Shown in pieces: positions 33,721 through 46,307 of a DNA stretch of 64,000 bases (position 1 is the first letter of the stretch; each line of letters opens with the position of its first letter). Where the stretch lies: contig CAXKWD010000011.1 of the NCBI GenBank assembly GCA_964059195.1, positions 36,522,766 through 36,586,765 on the forward strand, given 5' to 3'. The translations under genes and the position numbers were made by a program. Source of the stretch: Ectobius pallidus (lineage: Eukaryota > Arthropoda > Insecta > Blattodea > Ectobiidae). The notes under the pieces are model-generated. The model was not told the origin of the DNA and did not search any database. It saw only the letters and a program-made list of their open reading frames with translations.

Positions 33721-34985
33721 AAATGGGTCTAGGCCTACCATTCTTAAATATTTCTATTACTCTTAGTAAACATGTAAAACGCCAGTGTTTTAACATTTGT
33801 TATTAACAATATAACTATTGTTATATTACAGACAAAAATATAAAGATGCAATGTACCTGCAGGTTTACCTATTTGTTAATTACAGTCAAATTACTTTCTT
33901 GTAGTTTGTACCATTTTTATTAAACAACTGAGGACTAACAAAATTAACTGTTAAATTTTTTGCAAATATATCGGGGAAGTCAAATCGTATGAATGTTCAT
34001 TATAGGCCTAATGTAATTATAAATAGTTTACATACTTTTACAACTGTTATATTAGGTATCTCCACCCAGTGTTACGTCTTAACAATCTATTAAGGCCACA
34101 TTTAGCAGATTTTAACTTCTAAACTGGTAAGTCTTAACATACAATGAAGAATCCGGCCATTCGACGTAAGAATTAAATGTGTTACTGCTAACAATTAGAT
34201 GCGGAATCAAATGACAGAGAATGGTAATTAATTGTGCTAATAAACAGATTACTTGTTTAATTCATACATATTTTCACTATTGTTGGAAAACCGTTTAATA
34301 TCTGCCTTCTGCAACCTGCGCTAAGGATTAACAAGATAAGTCTATTAAAACAAGATAGGTCTATTAAAACAAGATTCAAACTGCTTAGCTGCATTTTACG
34401 TTATTTAGAGGTTTGTTAAGTATTATTATATGTTTTTAAAACTTCCGATAAAACTTAAAGAATTAAGGAATTGATAAAATGTAATTCCATACGGTTGTGC
34501 GGAAGAAATACTTTAGTGTGATTATTTAAACGGATGAATGTACATTTTTTTTTTATCATAATACAGCCTTCAGATCCATAATTTTTATTTTGAAAGATTT
34601 GCATACATCCTAAATGAACAGTCACCAGCCGGTGCTTGTGCTAGAGTGCAGGTTAATTTGAACAAAGGGAATAGAATATTGTATAAAACAGAAATTAAGA
34701 TATGAAATAAATTATTAATGGAATGCATAAAATTAATCTATGCGTATGTCACATTATTGTAACAGTAAACATTGTAAATTAATCTACAATTTGATGTTAT
34801 AAATTTGATTTTAAGATTTGTGGGTTGAAAATATTAGAACCAATTGAGATTAGTAGAAGTTGGAAGTAAAAAAAGGGAAATACATAAAACAGAAATGAAA
34901 TGTTAACTATTAGTCTCTTACTATTTTAGGCTTATTAGTTGATAACATATTTAGCTTAAATATATGAAAACACGATAAGATAAAA
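33721..34985. other. no recognisable feature
   Basis: AT-rich. Contains a local duplication ACAAGATAGGTCTATTAAA near 34330-34370. No credible gene. Confidence 0.4.
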
Positions 34986-34989
34986 AAAA

Positions 34990-35870
34990 AGATAAAAAAT
35001 ATGGATGGGAAACACGTAACTTCCTCTGCTGAAATAAAAGTTTCCCTCTTATTATTACGTATGGCATTCTCTTCATGAAAATCGGTTGTAAAACTGAAGA
35101 GAATGTCGTTGCCACATCGTATCGCATCCCCGAAGAATACATAACCCAAATAAAATCTGATTAATGCACTCACGCAACTTTCTTTACTCTAAGCATGGCC
35201 AATGCATCTTTATCATTTCACATTCTGATATAGAATAAGATTGATTTATTTCATTGATTTTATTTTAAGGATTGTAAGCGTAGAACATAAAAGTTCCTAC
35301 AATCCGCTCACAATGGCAGAAAGAATTACAAATAAAAAATATAATATATTAATTACAGACACATTGTTAATACAAATACTGAAAAGAGGCTGTATTGCAA
35401 AGTATTCAGTTGTTTCAACCCGACGCAAAACGTTATGTTCACCAGGCAAGACTGAGTTTTTACAAATAGTGGATGGCTTAGGCCTATAACTAACCTTCAG
35501 AGAATTTTTTTTTTTAAGTCTCAAGTAAAAGTTTTTGCTCTTAGTATAAGCAGCCCATGTACAAAATTCAATCAAAATCGTTAAGGCTGTTTTAGAGAAA
35601 ATCCCGAAAAACAAAATTTCCATATCAAGTCCTCTTGAAACTAAAGGAAAGTCGGCGACAAATTTCGTGTTACATCCTCGGAAGGTATTCCAAATACCAA
35701 ATTTTGTTTTCATAGGATTTCCCGTTCTGGAGCTAGGCTGTTCAAACACACATACACACACATAGGCCTACATGTTTCTGAAAATAGCATTTTTTGTTCA
35801 TAGGACCTCGAAACGTGTATTTATGTTAAAAACTCAATTTCGAATTTGGGGGTCGAACATAATACTGCCT
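34990..35870 (+). repeat. dispersed repeat family G, copy 1
   Basis: Aligns with 42965-43650: ACTTCCTCTGC, CCACATCGTATCGCATCCCC, AACCCAAATAAAATC, GCACTCAC, CAAGACTGAGTTT, CAGCCCATGTACAAAATT, GGAGCTAGGCTGTTCA, then CGAAACGTGTAT. Relative to copy 2 it carries about 145 extra bp at 35236-35380. The 154-codon frame 35297-35761 (-) lies within this repeat and is not a gene. Confidence 0.85.
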
Positions 35871-36399
35871 ACCTATGGTATGGGCAGAGGAAATAAAATA
35901 AAGATTTCGGCATCTAACGAGATATTATTCTAATTTTTTTTTGTCCAAATTTTGTTATACTTACGTTCATTAAATTAGGATAATGCTCAACGGTAGTATC
36001 GTATAGTTTAAGATCATAATTATATCTATGGTATGAGTTCCATTGTTCTAATGTAGGCTAGGAAATTATGTCTGCAAAGTCGAGCTAGAATCTTGCACCT
36101 ATTGTTAAGGAGTCTCTCTCTGTTTCACATTGATCCCTTGTATTTGCTTGAACCGTTCAGACTAATGAAAAGTAAACTATTTAAACTGGTTATTGCATAT
36201 TAGGGTTTGGCCCTAAAACAAATACGACTGACTACACCTCATGACTAGGCATGGAGAGTATTTGAGGAATTCCTTAAGCTTACGCGAAGTAAGATTGTCT
36301 AATGCAGTGTGCTCCAACTGCTTTCGAGTGAAGCTCCAGATGACACTATCAAAATCAATTCGCGGGGCGATTAAAAATAGAATTATTTAAATACAATGC
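35871..36399. other. no recognisable feature
   Basis: A hAT-like terminus (CAGTGTGCTCCAACTG) is visible near 36303 without a partner. Confidence 0.35.
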
Positions 36400-37165
36400 A
36401 CGCCACTTATTGTGATCAGTTCGGGATGGAGCTAATCTGATAATATTAACCGACTGATAACAAAAGCCGAAATAATTAATTTAAGGTTATTTATTCATAC
36501 ATAAGATAATATAATACAAAACAGAATTAAAAGGTATTTGTTCATAAGATAAAACGTAACTGTGAATCATTGAACCACTCATAAAACAGTATTAGAGTGC
36601 AAGCAACTATTTTTCGACCAGTAACAAAGTTTTTAATTATATCTGTTGGAGTCCATTAACCAATAGTCCATACTCAGTTAGGAGTTACGATGTTTTTGGA
36701 ATGTTATACTGACCTGTGGTAAACACCGAGTATCAAAACATCTAACGCCTGTTTTTTCAAGCCTTTTCATTTTACACTAGCCATCACTGAATGTCAACAC
36801 TGTTATCTTCATAAATCAAAAGCTGCAGCTTAACTGAGGGGTGAAACATGTTTTATTGCTTAAAAGAGAAAGTTAAGAAATTCCACCTCCTCGAACTGGT
36901 CATCCTGTGAGCTGGAAACAGTACCGCTATTTTAAATATACAATACAATTGAGTTAGAAACGAAATCCTTTAAAACAAAATTTTGAATGGCATGAACTAC
37001 TTGCAATTAAAGCCGCAAAAAGGGAAATGTGATAGCATAAACCGAATATCAGATCACAATAAATAGCATTTTTTCAATGTATGAGTATTAATCCGTTTGG
37101 GACTTCATAAAAGTGATAACATTACCCAACTGATATCATTATCCGCGATTACATTAAGTGGCGTT
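36400..37165 (+). repeat. dispersed repeat family H, copy 2
   Basis: See 10172-10675. This copy contains about 290 extra bases (36721-37010). Either that segment inserted here or it was lost from copy 1. Its ends show no obvious duplication. Confidence 0.75.
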
Positions 37166-38545
37166 CACTGCAATTAAAAAAAGGAAAAGGATTCATCAAA
37201 CTACATTGTCTTGAAGACAAATTTTACACACTGAAATAATACAAAGATAATTATCAAATACACTTAATGAGAAAATAGAGCTACGTGTTGGTTTACTACA
37301 GACTCAGTGATTATCTACTTCCATTGGTGTAATGGCAAGCCGCAGTGACGATTTCGGTAAATCTTGTGACAACTTGTTTCCCTGCTTAGTTTTTGACAAT
37401 TTCATGGTAGAAAATGTACACTCACACATATACGTACTACTAAACATGGATTGTATTTTCAAAGCACAATTTCGCAAGTTTGGATATTGCTCCTATTTAA
37501 GCATTACTGGGATTAGGCTCTGATGATGCACGCCAACACTTACTTGTGCTGGTTGTGTTACAAGTCTTTCGGAAACTTAAAATGGCAATTTGTAATGAAA
37601 CACTATATATCTTAATTCAGAGACACGAAAACATAAACATTGTAGTAAATAATACTCTCACAATAGACAAAGGAAAGCGCAAATTGTGCTTAAGAAACTT
37701 TGTAAATTTGTAGTAAAGTTAAGGAGTATTTTTGTTATAAATTAATATCGACTAATAATAATTTTCCTGTACTCCAAAGTGAAACAATGACCAATAACCT
37801 TTTTTTAAGGATTCTCAACTACATAAGTGATAGGGTACAACGAGGAGACTTCTATGCATTGAGATCAGCGCAACGGCAGCCATCCTCTAAAGATAAAAAT
37901 ATATATACATACAGAAAGACATGGGAGAAGTTAAATTCTAATCCGGTATTTGCATTAAAAACTGTAGGAAACCCCCCGACAAACCACAGACAGAACGGCC
38001 TACCATGGGACTCGAAGCTGCAATTACCGAATGCAAGTTCACTACGCAACATCTCGTGACTGAGCTGTAGAAAAGAATATGCATTAATTTCGTCACACGA
38101 CAGAACTATTTATTTCTATTAAAGTAATTATAAAATTTGGATATAGCGCTTTTATATATCCTTTGGAAGGATTATGATTGATGTTTTCAATGTTTAGGTT
38201 TTGACCCAGAATTGAGTTCAGAAATTGCTTGAAGCTGCATAACATGATTTCAAAGATATATCTTCTCGAAGATTTAAAATTTCCTATTCTAATTCTTGAA
38301 GATTACACACAACGAACCGTAAATGTCGGTTAATGTGGTCTTCTCTCTTTTATCCAGCATCTTGAAGTCTCAGAATTTAGTTAACACGTTTAGCCTTTTT
38401 TTGAGCACTTGATCCAGTGATAATGTTTATCAATAATCCATTCGCTTTAGTTGACTTTACTAAACTTGGTTAATTCTGTGTTTTTCGCTGATTCTGTACT
38501 ATGAAACAGCAGCAAATCAAGTTAGAATATTGGTTTAAAAAAAAT
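37166..38545. other. no recognisable gene
   Basis: Plus frame 37787-38059 (90 codons) and its minus shadow show no known motif. No shared repeat seen. Confidence 0.4.
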
Positions 38546-38564
38546 ATAGATATCTATATATCTA

Positions 38565-38565
<1 letters not shown>

Positions 38566-38620
<55 letters not shown>
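38566..38620. repeat. (TA)n microsatellite
   Basis: About 27 TA units, with degenerate ATCTATATATCTACC sequence just before. A plus frame through it (38501-38767) is an artefact. Confidence 0.95.
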
Positions 38621-38621
<1 letters not shown>

Positions 38622-38624
38622 AAA

Positions 38625-40547
38625 TTGGGCGACAAAAGTCTAGGACTCGAACAATAAAAATTAAATTTTCGAAGTGTTCAAAGCACACATTTACATTTAA
38701 GACATTGTTTGCAACCGTCATCCCCTTTCTTTGTCACGCATGTCTTTGGATGTCACATATTGTATAAAAGGTCAGTCTTTGGAGTAAAGCAATTGATAAT
38801 ATAGACTTACGTGCTTTCTAACAAAGAGTTTTTTTTTTATATTATACTAGAATGAATGAAAGCGGTTATCTTGAATTTTATTTTCGGTCTTCTTTGAGGT
38901 AAAGCTCAGTTTAACATATCATAGGGATAGACTTGGAAGACCGCTTGAAATATCCGGACCACGGTTCGCTAATCTAATCTATGGAATTAACTGAATTGAA
39001 TTATTCTGATCCTAAATAATACTATTTTAACACTTTTAACAGAACTTATGTTTCATGAAAGTTGTTATGACAATTATAATTTAATTTATTTTATGACGTT
39101 TTAATATACTAATTTCATAAACTTATTTTTTGTCTTCGTTTGTCTTTATAAAATGATCCTGCGTGCGGTGAGTAGTTGACAACCTAATCTAGAGGCGTAG
39201 TTTTCTCACATTAATTTTCGTGCAAGTCTCATTGTACGAAATTTTTCACCCTGTGAACTTTCTTAGCAATATGCTTATAAAGTTTTCATAGTACGATATT
39301 TATAAGAGTACGCTGAAAAATTTGCCGATATAATTTTACTAATCCTTGTGGTTTGTAAGATATTGATTTTAAAACGTTTTAACATTTAAAAGTTGGGAGA
39401 AAATGAAGATTAACATTTGAATACTTTCTTTTTAAATGACAGGATAAAATCAGAAAATAATACTGCAGTTCTCATTTATTTGGAGGTTGGACATAAATCA
39501 AATATTTTAAAAGCCTTTATTTCCTGTTTTTCGTCGGGTGAACTCATTTGCCCGGATATTCGTATTATTAATATAAAAATCACTCACTTTAGGCATATTT
39601 TGAGTTTACATCAAACATTGCAAGGTAATTAGTAAGCCTGCGAAGTACTTAGAATTTTAAAAAATAAGTTTATTTGCTGGATGATTGTAGAAACCTGAAA
39701 TTGCATCATTTGAATTCCCAGAATAATTTATCTTCACTCTCTCGTTTATGGCATCAGATTGACAGGCATTGGGAGTGTGTCTGCAGTGTGTAACTTTTCG
39801 CTGACATGTCAGGATCGCTTTACAAAGCTGACGTCACTATGTGCATATTTCCGCTGTGCTTTCCACTCTATTTCCCTATTTAATATGGACTTTGCCCACA
39901 TATCTAGCTTCGCAGTACACAACATAATAAACTGTACTGTATGTGTGTCACTTTGTTGCATACGTGGAAGCTGAACAATACAAGATGGGTCTTCTTATTT
40001 GAAAACTATTCGTAAACTTCATTCAATACAGCCAGTACATTTAAGATGGAAGTAAATAACTGTTGATAATTTTAGGGTAGCAATTATCACTTCATATATG
40101 CCTATAACAAAGAAAAAATTCAAAATCTCATCGGTGACAAATGTATAGTCTTCATACAAAAATATTTTCACGATTTTGATACTGTTTCAATACAGACTAC
40201 CCATACAAATGCTGTTTTATGAAGATTTAATTGGAGACTATAATAAGGGACCATTTTGTTTTCTAATAAACTGTAAGACTTTCGCACTTTCGTCTAAATT
40301 AAGATGAAGGGAATCACAGCTTTCTCAAATTATGTAGTCGAATCCTAGGAGAGGAAAAACAGCTTAGCTTTAACTGACTGTAATATAGCCGTATAGTATT
40401 CTCTTTTAGGTTCGTTGTCCTAAAGCGAAGAAACAATATGCGAAGGACGGCTTTAATTCCCTTTAAAAAATGCACATGGTTTGAAACTAGTAAATATCTG
40501 TCGGCTTTGGACCCCGATCGTTGTGTTCAACAGCAATGATACCAACC
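38625..40547. other. no recognisable feature
   Basis: AT-rich 1.9 kb. Frames at 39417-39632 and 39759-39974 (+) are unsupported. Confidence 0.4.
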
Positions 40548-40548
40548 A

Positions 40549-40596
<48 letters not shown>
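40549..40596. repeat. (AAT)n microsatellite
   Basis: About 16 units. Confidence 0.95.
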
Positions 40597-40598
<2 letters not shown>

Positions 40599-40762
40599 CA
40601 ATAGCAAGGATAATGGTAAGAGCAAACAAATCTGAACCGATGTAATGGAGCTTCCTACTGGAAGTGCTGGCAGGTTCAGATGTAAAAAAGAAAAAATTCA
40701 CTTGATTTACAATTAAACTAAAAACTAAATTAAACTCCATGGCGATAGATGTCTTTTAGTCA

Positions 40763-41000
40763 GTCCGCTGCGTCATCTACCGTAGGCAGATAGAAATGTT
40801 GGGTTGTATGTGGTCAGCATGCCGGCTCCCACGGCCATTTATTATGGCTTCTTCTTTATCAAATGGCTCTTCAGTTTGAGTCACTGCACCACATGCAGTC
40901 CTCCCTATCTCAGAAAAATTTGCGGAGTTAGCAGGGAACGAACCCGGACCTGCGAATGAGTAGTCAGGAACGCTAACCACTAGACTACACGGGTGACCTT
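40763..41000 (-). mobile_element. SINE1 copy 2
   Basis: Same order as 12113-12403 on the minus strand: tRNA-like head at about 40920-41000 (TAGTGGTTAGCGTTCC, GGTTCGTTCCCTG), then the body to GCTGCGTCATCTACC. It lacks the last 40 or so bases of the 3' end. The frame 40777-40980 (-) is a shadow. Confidence 0.88.
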
Positions 41001-41159
41001 CAAGTAAATTACTTATTTAAAATAACATTATATGCCAATGTTTTTAATATGTAAAAGAAATGGAGAGAGGCATGAACCCGGACGTAAGTCCAAAGCTTTG
41101 TTCTTCGTCATACTACCTGATAATTCGTAAGACTATAACACAAAATGACCTGCTGAATG

Positions 41160-41790
41160 GAATAGAACAAGCGACAGGCCATGAGAGTGACATGCGAGAG
41201 ACAAAATTCTGTCAGTTAATCAAAGGACAGTATTACTCCAAGAGTGAAATGAGAGCGAAAGGAGTGAATGAACAATATTGGAAAGTATGAATGAACAACT
41301 GTGGGTTGTGAATAACTGGGAGTAACATGAAAAATGAACAAGTGAAATGGGATGAATGAGTAAATTAGTCTGAAAAGGGAACGAATGAATGACCGAGTCT
41401 CTTAAAGAAATCACTAGATTTGATTAGATAAGTATGCTACGTGATTTTGAGAGCTTTTCGAGTAAGTGAAAGACTCTAAGAGTGAATCGATTGGATGAAT
41501 AATGGGATAGTTTTGAACAAGTAAGTGATTTTTGGAGCTTTACGAGTAAGTAAAAGACTCTTAAGAGTGAGTCAACTGGATGAATGAGTCCGCGATTGAA
41601 GGTAGAGAATCAACTATTGAGGGTTAAATGAGTGAATGATTTTAGTAATGAGACAAACGTATGAATGGGAGTGAAATGGATGAGTGACTTTAGGTATGAA
41701 GCGAGTGAATGAAAGGCAGAGTGAGTGAATGACTCTAAGAGTGAGTCACAGAATGAGTCAGAGCGGGAGTGAACCAAGCCACATTGTTAT
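41160..41790 (+). repeat. GARTGA-rich cryptic simple repeat
   Basis: About 600 bp of purine-biased plus strand built from variants of GAGTGAATGA and AAGAGTGAGT. It includes a local duplication of about 84 bp (GTGATTTTGAGAGC at 41441, GTGATTTTTGGAGC at 41525). A frame on the minus strand (41220-41414) is a by-product. Confidence 0.7.
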
Positions 41791-42964
41791 TCCAAGCATG
41801 AGATAGAGTGCATAACTTGGAGTGCTCAGTGCAAACATTGAATACAAATGCAGTCTGTGTACAGTCCCTCCCAAACTTTATCCTAGTGGTTCTCAAACTG
41901 CGGCACGTATGCCTCTTTCGGTAACTTACATGCAGGGGGTTTAGTGTCATTTCCAAATTTAAATTACAATTCAAACAATCAAGAATGTTCTGGAACTGGC
42001 AATTACCGAATTAATTTGTTCACTAGTTTACATATATATAGCTAATAACTATCTAACTAATTCGTTGCATCATTGTTAAATTATTAGTGTTTATCTGGCC
42101 TAAAGTTGAAAGGTTATAATTTTTGTTTCCAAAAGTGAGGCTTGAAGTCAGAAAAATTTATGTATAGCTATCTAAAGACAGGTTTAAGGACATGCACTAG
42201 ATTCGGAAAAATCATGTTATTTGTAGAGAAACTGTGGATTTTAATTAAGTTGATGAGACTAACGTATTGCAACAATGCCGAAATTTGCATTTATTATTTC
42301 ATACGTAGAAAGTGGGCGAAAGCATACTAGCAATCCTACTGAATAAGATAATGTAGAAAAATATGTAAAACATTTCTGTGGACTTTTTATACTAGTAAGT
42401 ATTGTGCTGTAAATAGAGATTAAAAAAAATATATATATGTTTTAAATTATCGTTTTGAGATAATTGTAAATGAATAGATTAAAAATACATTTAAATAACA
42501 ATTTTTTATACTTGTATTAAGATTTTGGTTAATGCTATCATAGGATTATGCATATATGAAATATTTAGCAAGACTATAAAGTTTGTGAGCTGCTGCTCTA
42601 TCTCATACTGTACATCACAGGGAACGTAACCTGGCATGCAATTACACGTGTTCAAATACACGCGGCAACAGTCATACGGAATTGAAGCACTTCTGCATGT
42701 GTAAAGAGACCAGGTCTCCCAGGAAATATCTGAACCCTGCTTATGATTCTTCATTTTTCGTAAAACTTCTAATTTATGAAGTCACTTTACTCCACATATC
42801 CTCGTTCATTGCACGTTTATTCTGTCTGTGAATATGCGGTCAAGGGTATAGAGATTAATCAATTTACTTAGTCTATTATAAAGGTACCTAGCTTGTCTTA
42901 AAATATTATATTCCCTGTTCGCGAGTAGAAATGTAAAGTATCCCTTAAAATTTTATATAGAATA
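41791..42964. other. no confident gene; one Cys-rich minus frame
   Basis: 41885 carries a lone hAT-like terminus (TAGTGGTTCTCAAACTG). The minus frame 42506-42754 has SWETWSLYTCRSASIPYDCC followed by RVYLNTCNCMPG, an eye-catching cysteine cluster. A possible exon 42631-42736 is bounded by GCAG and CAG|GTTACG, but the 3' splice site lacks a pyrimidine tract, so I do not call a gene. Confidence 0.3.
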
Positions 42965-43650
42965 AGATGTGAATCTCACATAACTTCCTCTGCCCAAGTA
43001 AAAGTTTGCATCTTACTATACTATAATATTATGTATGAGTTCTATTCCTGTTTTGGTTGTAAAAATTAAGAGTATCGTTACCACATCGTATCGCATCCCC
43101 AATGCAACCCAAATAAAACCCAAATAAAATCAGATGAATGCACTCACATAATTTTCTTTACGTCTTTACAGTTTTAATACTTCACATTCTAATATAGAAT
43201 AAAAGGCCGTATTGCAGAGAGCAAGAATTCATATGTTTCAACCTGATGCAAAGCCTTATTGTTCACCATGCAAGACTGAGTTTCTACAAACAGTGAGTGG
43301 CTTATAACTACCCTTCAGAGAATTAAAAAAAGTTTCAAATAAAAGACTTAGGTCTTACTATAAGCACCCCATGTACAAAATTTAAAGAAAATCGTTGGAG
43401 CCGTTTTTGAGGAAATCGCGAAAAACTAAATTTTCATCATCTAAAGTCCCCTTCGAAATAAGAGTAAGTCGTCGCCTATCTTCGTGTGACATCCTCAGAA
43501 GGTACCTAACCCAAACACAACATTTTCTTTTCATACGATTTTCCGTTCGGGAGCTAGGCTGTTCACACACACAGACATGTTACTCAAAATTCAGGGAACC
43601 TCAAAACGTGTATATATGTTAAAGACTCAACTTCAGCAACGCCGGGATCG
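42965..43650 (+). repeat. dispersed repeat family G, copy 2
   Basis: See 34990-35870. This copy lacks the 145-bp segment and ends in CAAAACGTGTATATATGTTA then AAGACTCAACTTC. Frames on both strands at 43382-43622 are inside it. Confidence 0.85.
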
Positions 43651-44474
43651 AAAGGATTAAAAACTTCCTTGCAAATAAAGAAGGCATTTTAATTCCTTAG
43701 GTATAATAGGTACGTTACATTTATCCCCCCAAAAAGAGAAAAAATCGTATTACAACGTATTAAAAAATTGCATTTGTTACCATCAAAGGTGTACCTTCCT
43801 CTTAAATTGTTTAAGTAGTTCTATCAGTAATGTTCTGATGTTATAAATACAGAATGATTTCTTCTAGTAATAAAAAATTAACTTATAAATACATGTTAAT
43901 CTAGTTAAATAAATAGATAAAGAAATAAATATAAAATTTAGAACAGGAAAAGCAGATGGAGGAGTGAGAAATAATTATTGATTAATGATCCGTCTATGGT
44001 TAATCGACATAAAAATCCAGATAATTGCAAATAATATCCAATTAATTATGTTTAAAAATAACAATTAACTGTTTTATCTCCTTTGCAATGAATTGCCTGT
44101 GCAGTTAACCAATATCCAGTTATTTATCCCTGCTCTAATCTATAGGAATATCTGGAATGTGCTAGAGCTTGTTCCAGGGTATCTGATTGGTATCGGCGCC
44201 TGCGCACTAAGCAAAAAAACCCGGGTTTGATTCTCCCCATCATAAACTTATTTCTAAAGTTACAATGCAAATCTCTTCAGTGAGATAAAACTGAAAACAT
44301 GCCAATTATTAAAAACAGTATTGATCATAGATTACAGAGGTTAAAGATCCATGTTCTGAATTACAGTAATGCATTGTTTCAGTAACTGATGAAATGAAGT
44401 AATTTTGAGTCCGCACAGCAAATGAGTACACCCTAAACCAACAATATCGAAACTTAAGGTTTTCGCTCTAACAT
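43651..44474. other. no confident feature; weak tRNA-like block
   Basis: 44185-44240 has GATTGGTATCGGCGCC and CCCGGGTTTGATTCTCC, a possible SINE head. The rest is AT-rich. Confidence 0.35.
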
Positions 44475-44745
44475 TTAAAGTCTCACAGATTTCACTATAG
44501 TGGAATGAGGAAGCCGTTGCCTGGAGAAATTTGTCACGTCTAGCACAATTATCGTCGTCCCAGAGAGGAAGCCTGGTTCATGGACATGGAATAATTTGGG
44601 AGAAGGGGCGTCGCCATGCTCCACCAAGCACCGCATTGGGCACCGCGGTATCGACGTCCCTGGCCTTTTTCTCTTTTTGACTCTGCTGGAATTGCGACTA
44701 GGAATCAATACATGGCTACAATGGCGTCCGTAAGCCAGTTCATCT
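44475..44745. other. GC-richer patch with an unexplained minus frame
   Basis: The 77-codon minus frame 44475-44708 (RCLVEHGDAPSPKLFHVHEP) stands in a patch of higher G+C. I recognise no family, splice framework or second copy. Confidence 0.3.
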
Positions 44746-44871
44746 TTCGTTTCTATTGAGATTGCTAAATCTCTACATACCTGAAAAAATCATTATTCAA
44801 ACAACTATTTGGTTATTAAAATAATAACAACATACCTGTAGGCCTATTCTCAACGTCTAATTATTTTATTT

Positions 44872-45110
44872 TCCTAGGACTTTCGGTCACATTCAACCAT
44901 ATTCAGGGAATCTATTGAGTAAAACTAACTTCTCGAAGCTTCTTCTACGTCGTCATGAAGTTAATTTTACGTATAGTTTAAGAACATTTTAAGTTTTAAT
45001 AGTTTTAACTAAACATGCCGCCAGTGATAAAGCAATTTTATTCTTACTGAATGTAAATCTACAAGCAAGATTCCCTGAAGATGGTTGAATATGACCGAAA
45101 GGCCTAGGGA
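44872..45110. repeat. 239-bp inverted-repeat element
   Basis: Arms of about 41 bp (44872-44922 and 45069-45110) are inverted copies of GGTTGAATATGACCGAAAGG with flanking CTGAAGAT on one side and CCTAGGGA on the other. Weaker pairing extends outward. The right arm reads CTGAAGA, a short hairpin GGT/ACC, then GAAA. A clear target duplication was not found. Possibly a MITE, or two inverted ends of a retroelement. Confidence 0.7.
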
Positions 45111-45114
45111 AAGA

Positions 45115-45815
45115 AAATTAAAGAGGTTGAGAAGAAAGGTATTTTGTTACTATTTTATTGATCGAGCTCAACAGTACCACCCAGCATAATTTTAAATATT
45201 TTAAATCTTTGGTTGTTTTTATGCAAAATTATCCGCGCTTATTTAATAATAATTGTATATTTTGGCAATGGACATTGGATTTTGGTTAAGTCATTATTTA
45301 GTTTAGTAAAGGATTGCACCAGAGTAGTATTACATGAGGCATATCCGCTCCCACCACTTCCCCCAGAGTTACCCCCACCCCAATAATCTCTGCATAGACT
45401 TCTAGCGCCATGATATCCAGCGGCGAGGCCTTGCACTGTGCTGTACCCAACCCACCCAAATAATTAAGCCTTATGGAAAACCAGTACCATGATATGTCAT
45501 CATTTAGGCCCTTTTGTCAATTAGTTCATGATGTGACGTCACCCAGCCTCAAAACTTAATGAAAATTAAATTTCCTGGTAATTTATTTACATCATATTAA
45601 TCATTCCGAATAAAGCGATACCTTTGCGGGAGTGTGCATTCAGTAAGACAAGGGAATACCTCCATCCTTCCATCGAAACTTGATGCAAATTAAAATTACC
45701 TGACACCGTTCCGTTTAAGTCCTTATAACCAATCATCAATCATAGCGTAATAAGAGGCTGTCCTCAACCAAACCACTCCTTAACCCAAAATAATATTTAA
45801 GGAGGTAGAACAGGA
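45115..45815. other. no recognisable feature
   Basis: The minus frame 45239-45436 is GC-richer but unsupported. Confidence 0.4.
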
Positions 45816-45819
45816 CCTG

Positions 45820-46307
45820 TATAACCAAATAAAATAAATCTTCTTAATAACCAAATTATTTCCACAGTCCATTGCTATTTTAAGGATGCACAGCCGTAGT
45901 CTCCTGGAGGCATCGTACTAGGCAACTATTCTAAATAAAGTAAATATAGTTAACCAAATTATTTTCCACTGTCCGTTGCTAGTCTAAGGATGCAGCGCCG
46001 TAGTCTCCTGAAGGCATCGTACTAGTCATCGCAGGCCAAATAAAATCCAGCGCCGTAGTCTCCTGAAGGCATCGTACTAGCCACCCCAGGTCAAATAAAA
46101 TAAATATTGTTAATTACCAAATTATTTTCCACAGTCCGTTGCTAGTCTAAGGATGCAGAGCCGTAGTCCCCTGAAGGCATTGTATTAGCCACCCCAGGCC
46201 AAATAAAATAAATATTGTTAATCAAATTATTTTTCCACAGTCCAATGCTAGTCTAAGGACGCAGAGCTATGTATCTGTATTTCTAAAGGCATCACACTAG
46301 CCACCCT
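45820..46307. repeat. ~105-bp tandem repeat array
   Basis: Four full or nearly full units (CCAAATT starts at 45851, 45954, 46117, 46222) plus a 55-bp partial unit at 46048. Unit landmarks: CCACAGTCCRTTGCTAGTCT, AAGGATGCAGMGCCGTAGTC, CTGAAGGCATCGTACTAG and CCAAATAAAATAAATATTG. The outer units are more diverged than the inner, as usual for unequal crossing-over. Confidence 0.92.

Noticed and set aside
35297..35761. 154-codon minus frame
   Set aside because: Lies inside repeat family G. The other copy is not open in the same way.
38501..38767. Plus frame containing an Ile-Tyr run
   Set aside because: Translation of a TA microsatellite.
41884..41905. hAT-type end TAGTGGTTCTCAAACTG
   Set aside because: No matching inverted end was found downstream or upstream, so no element can be delimited.
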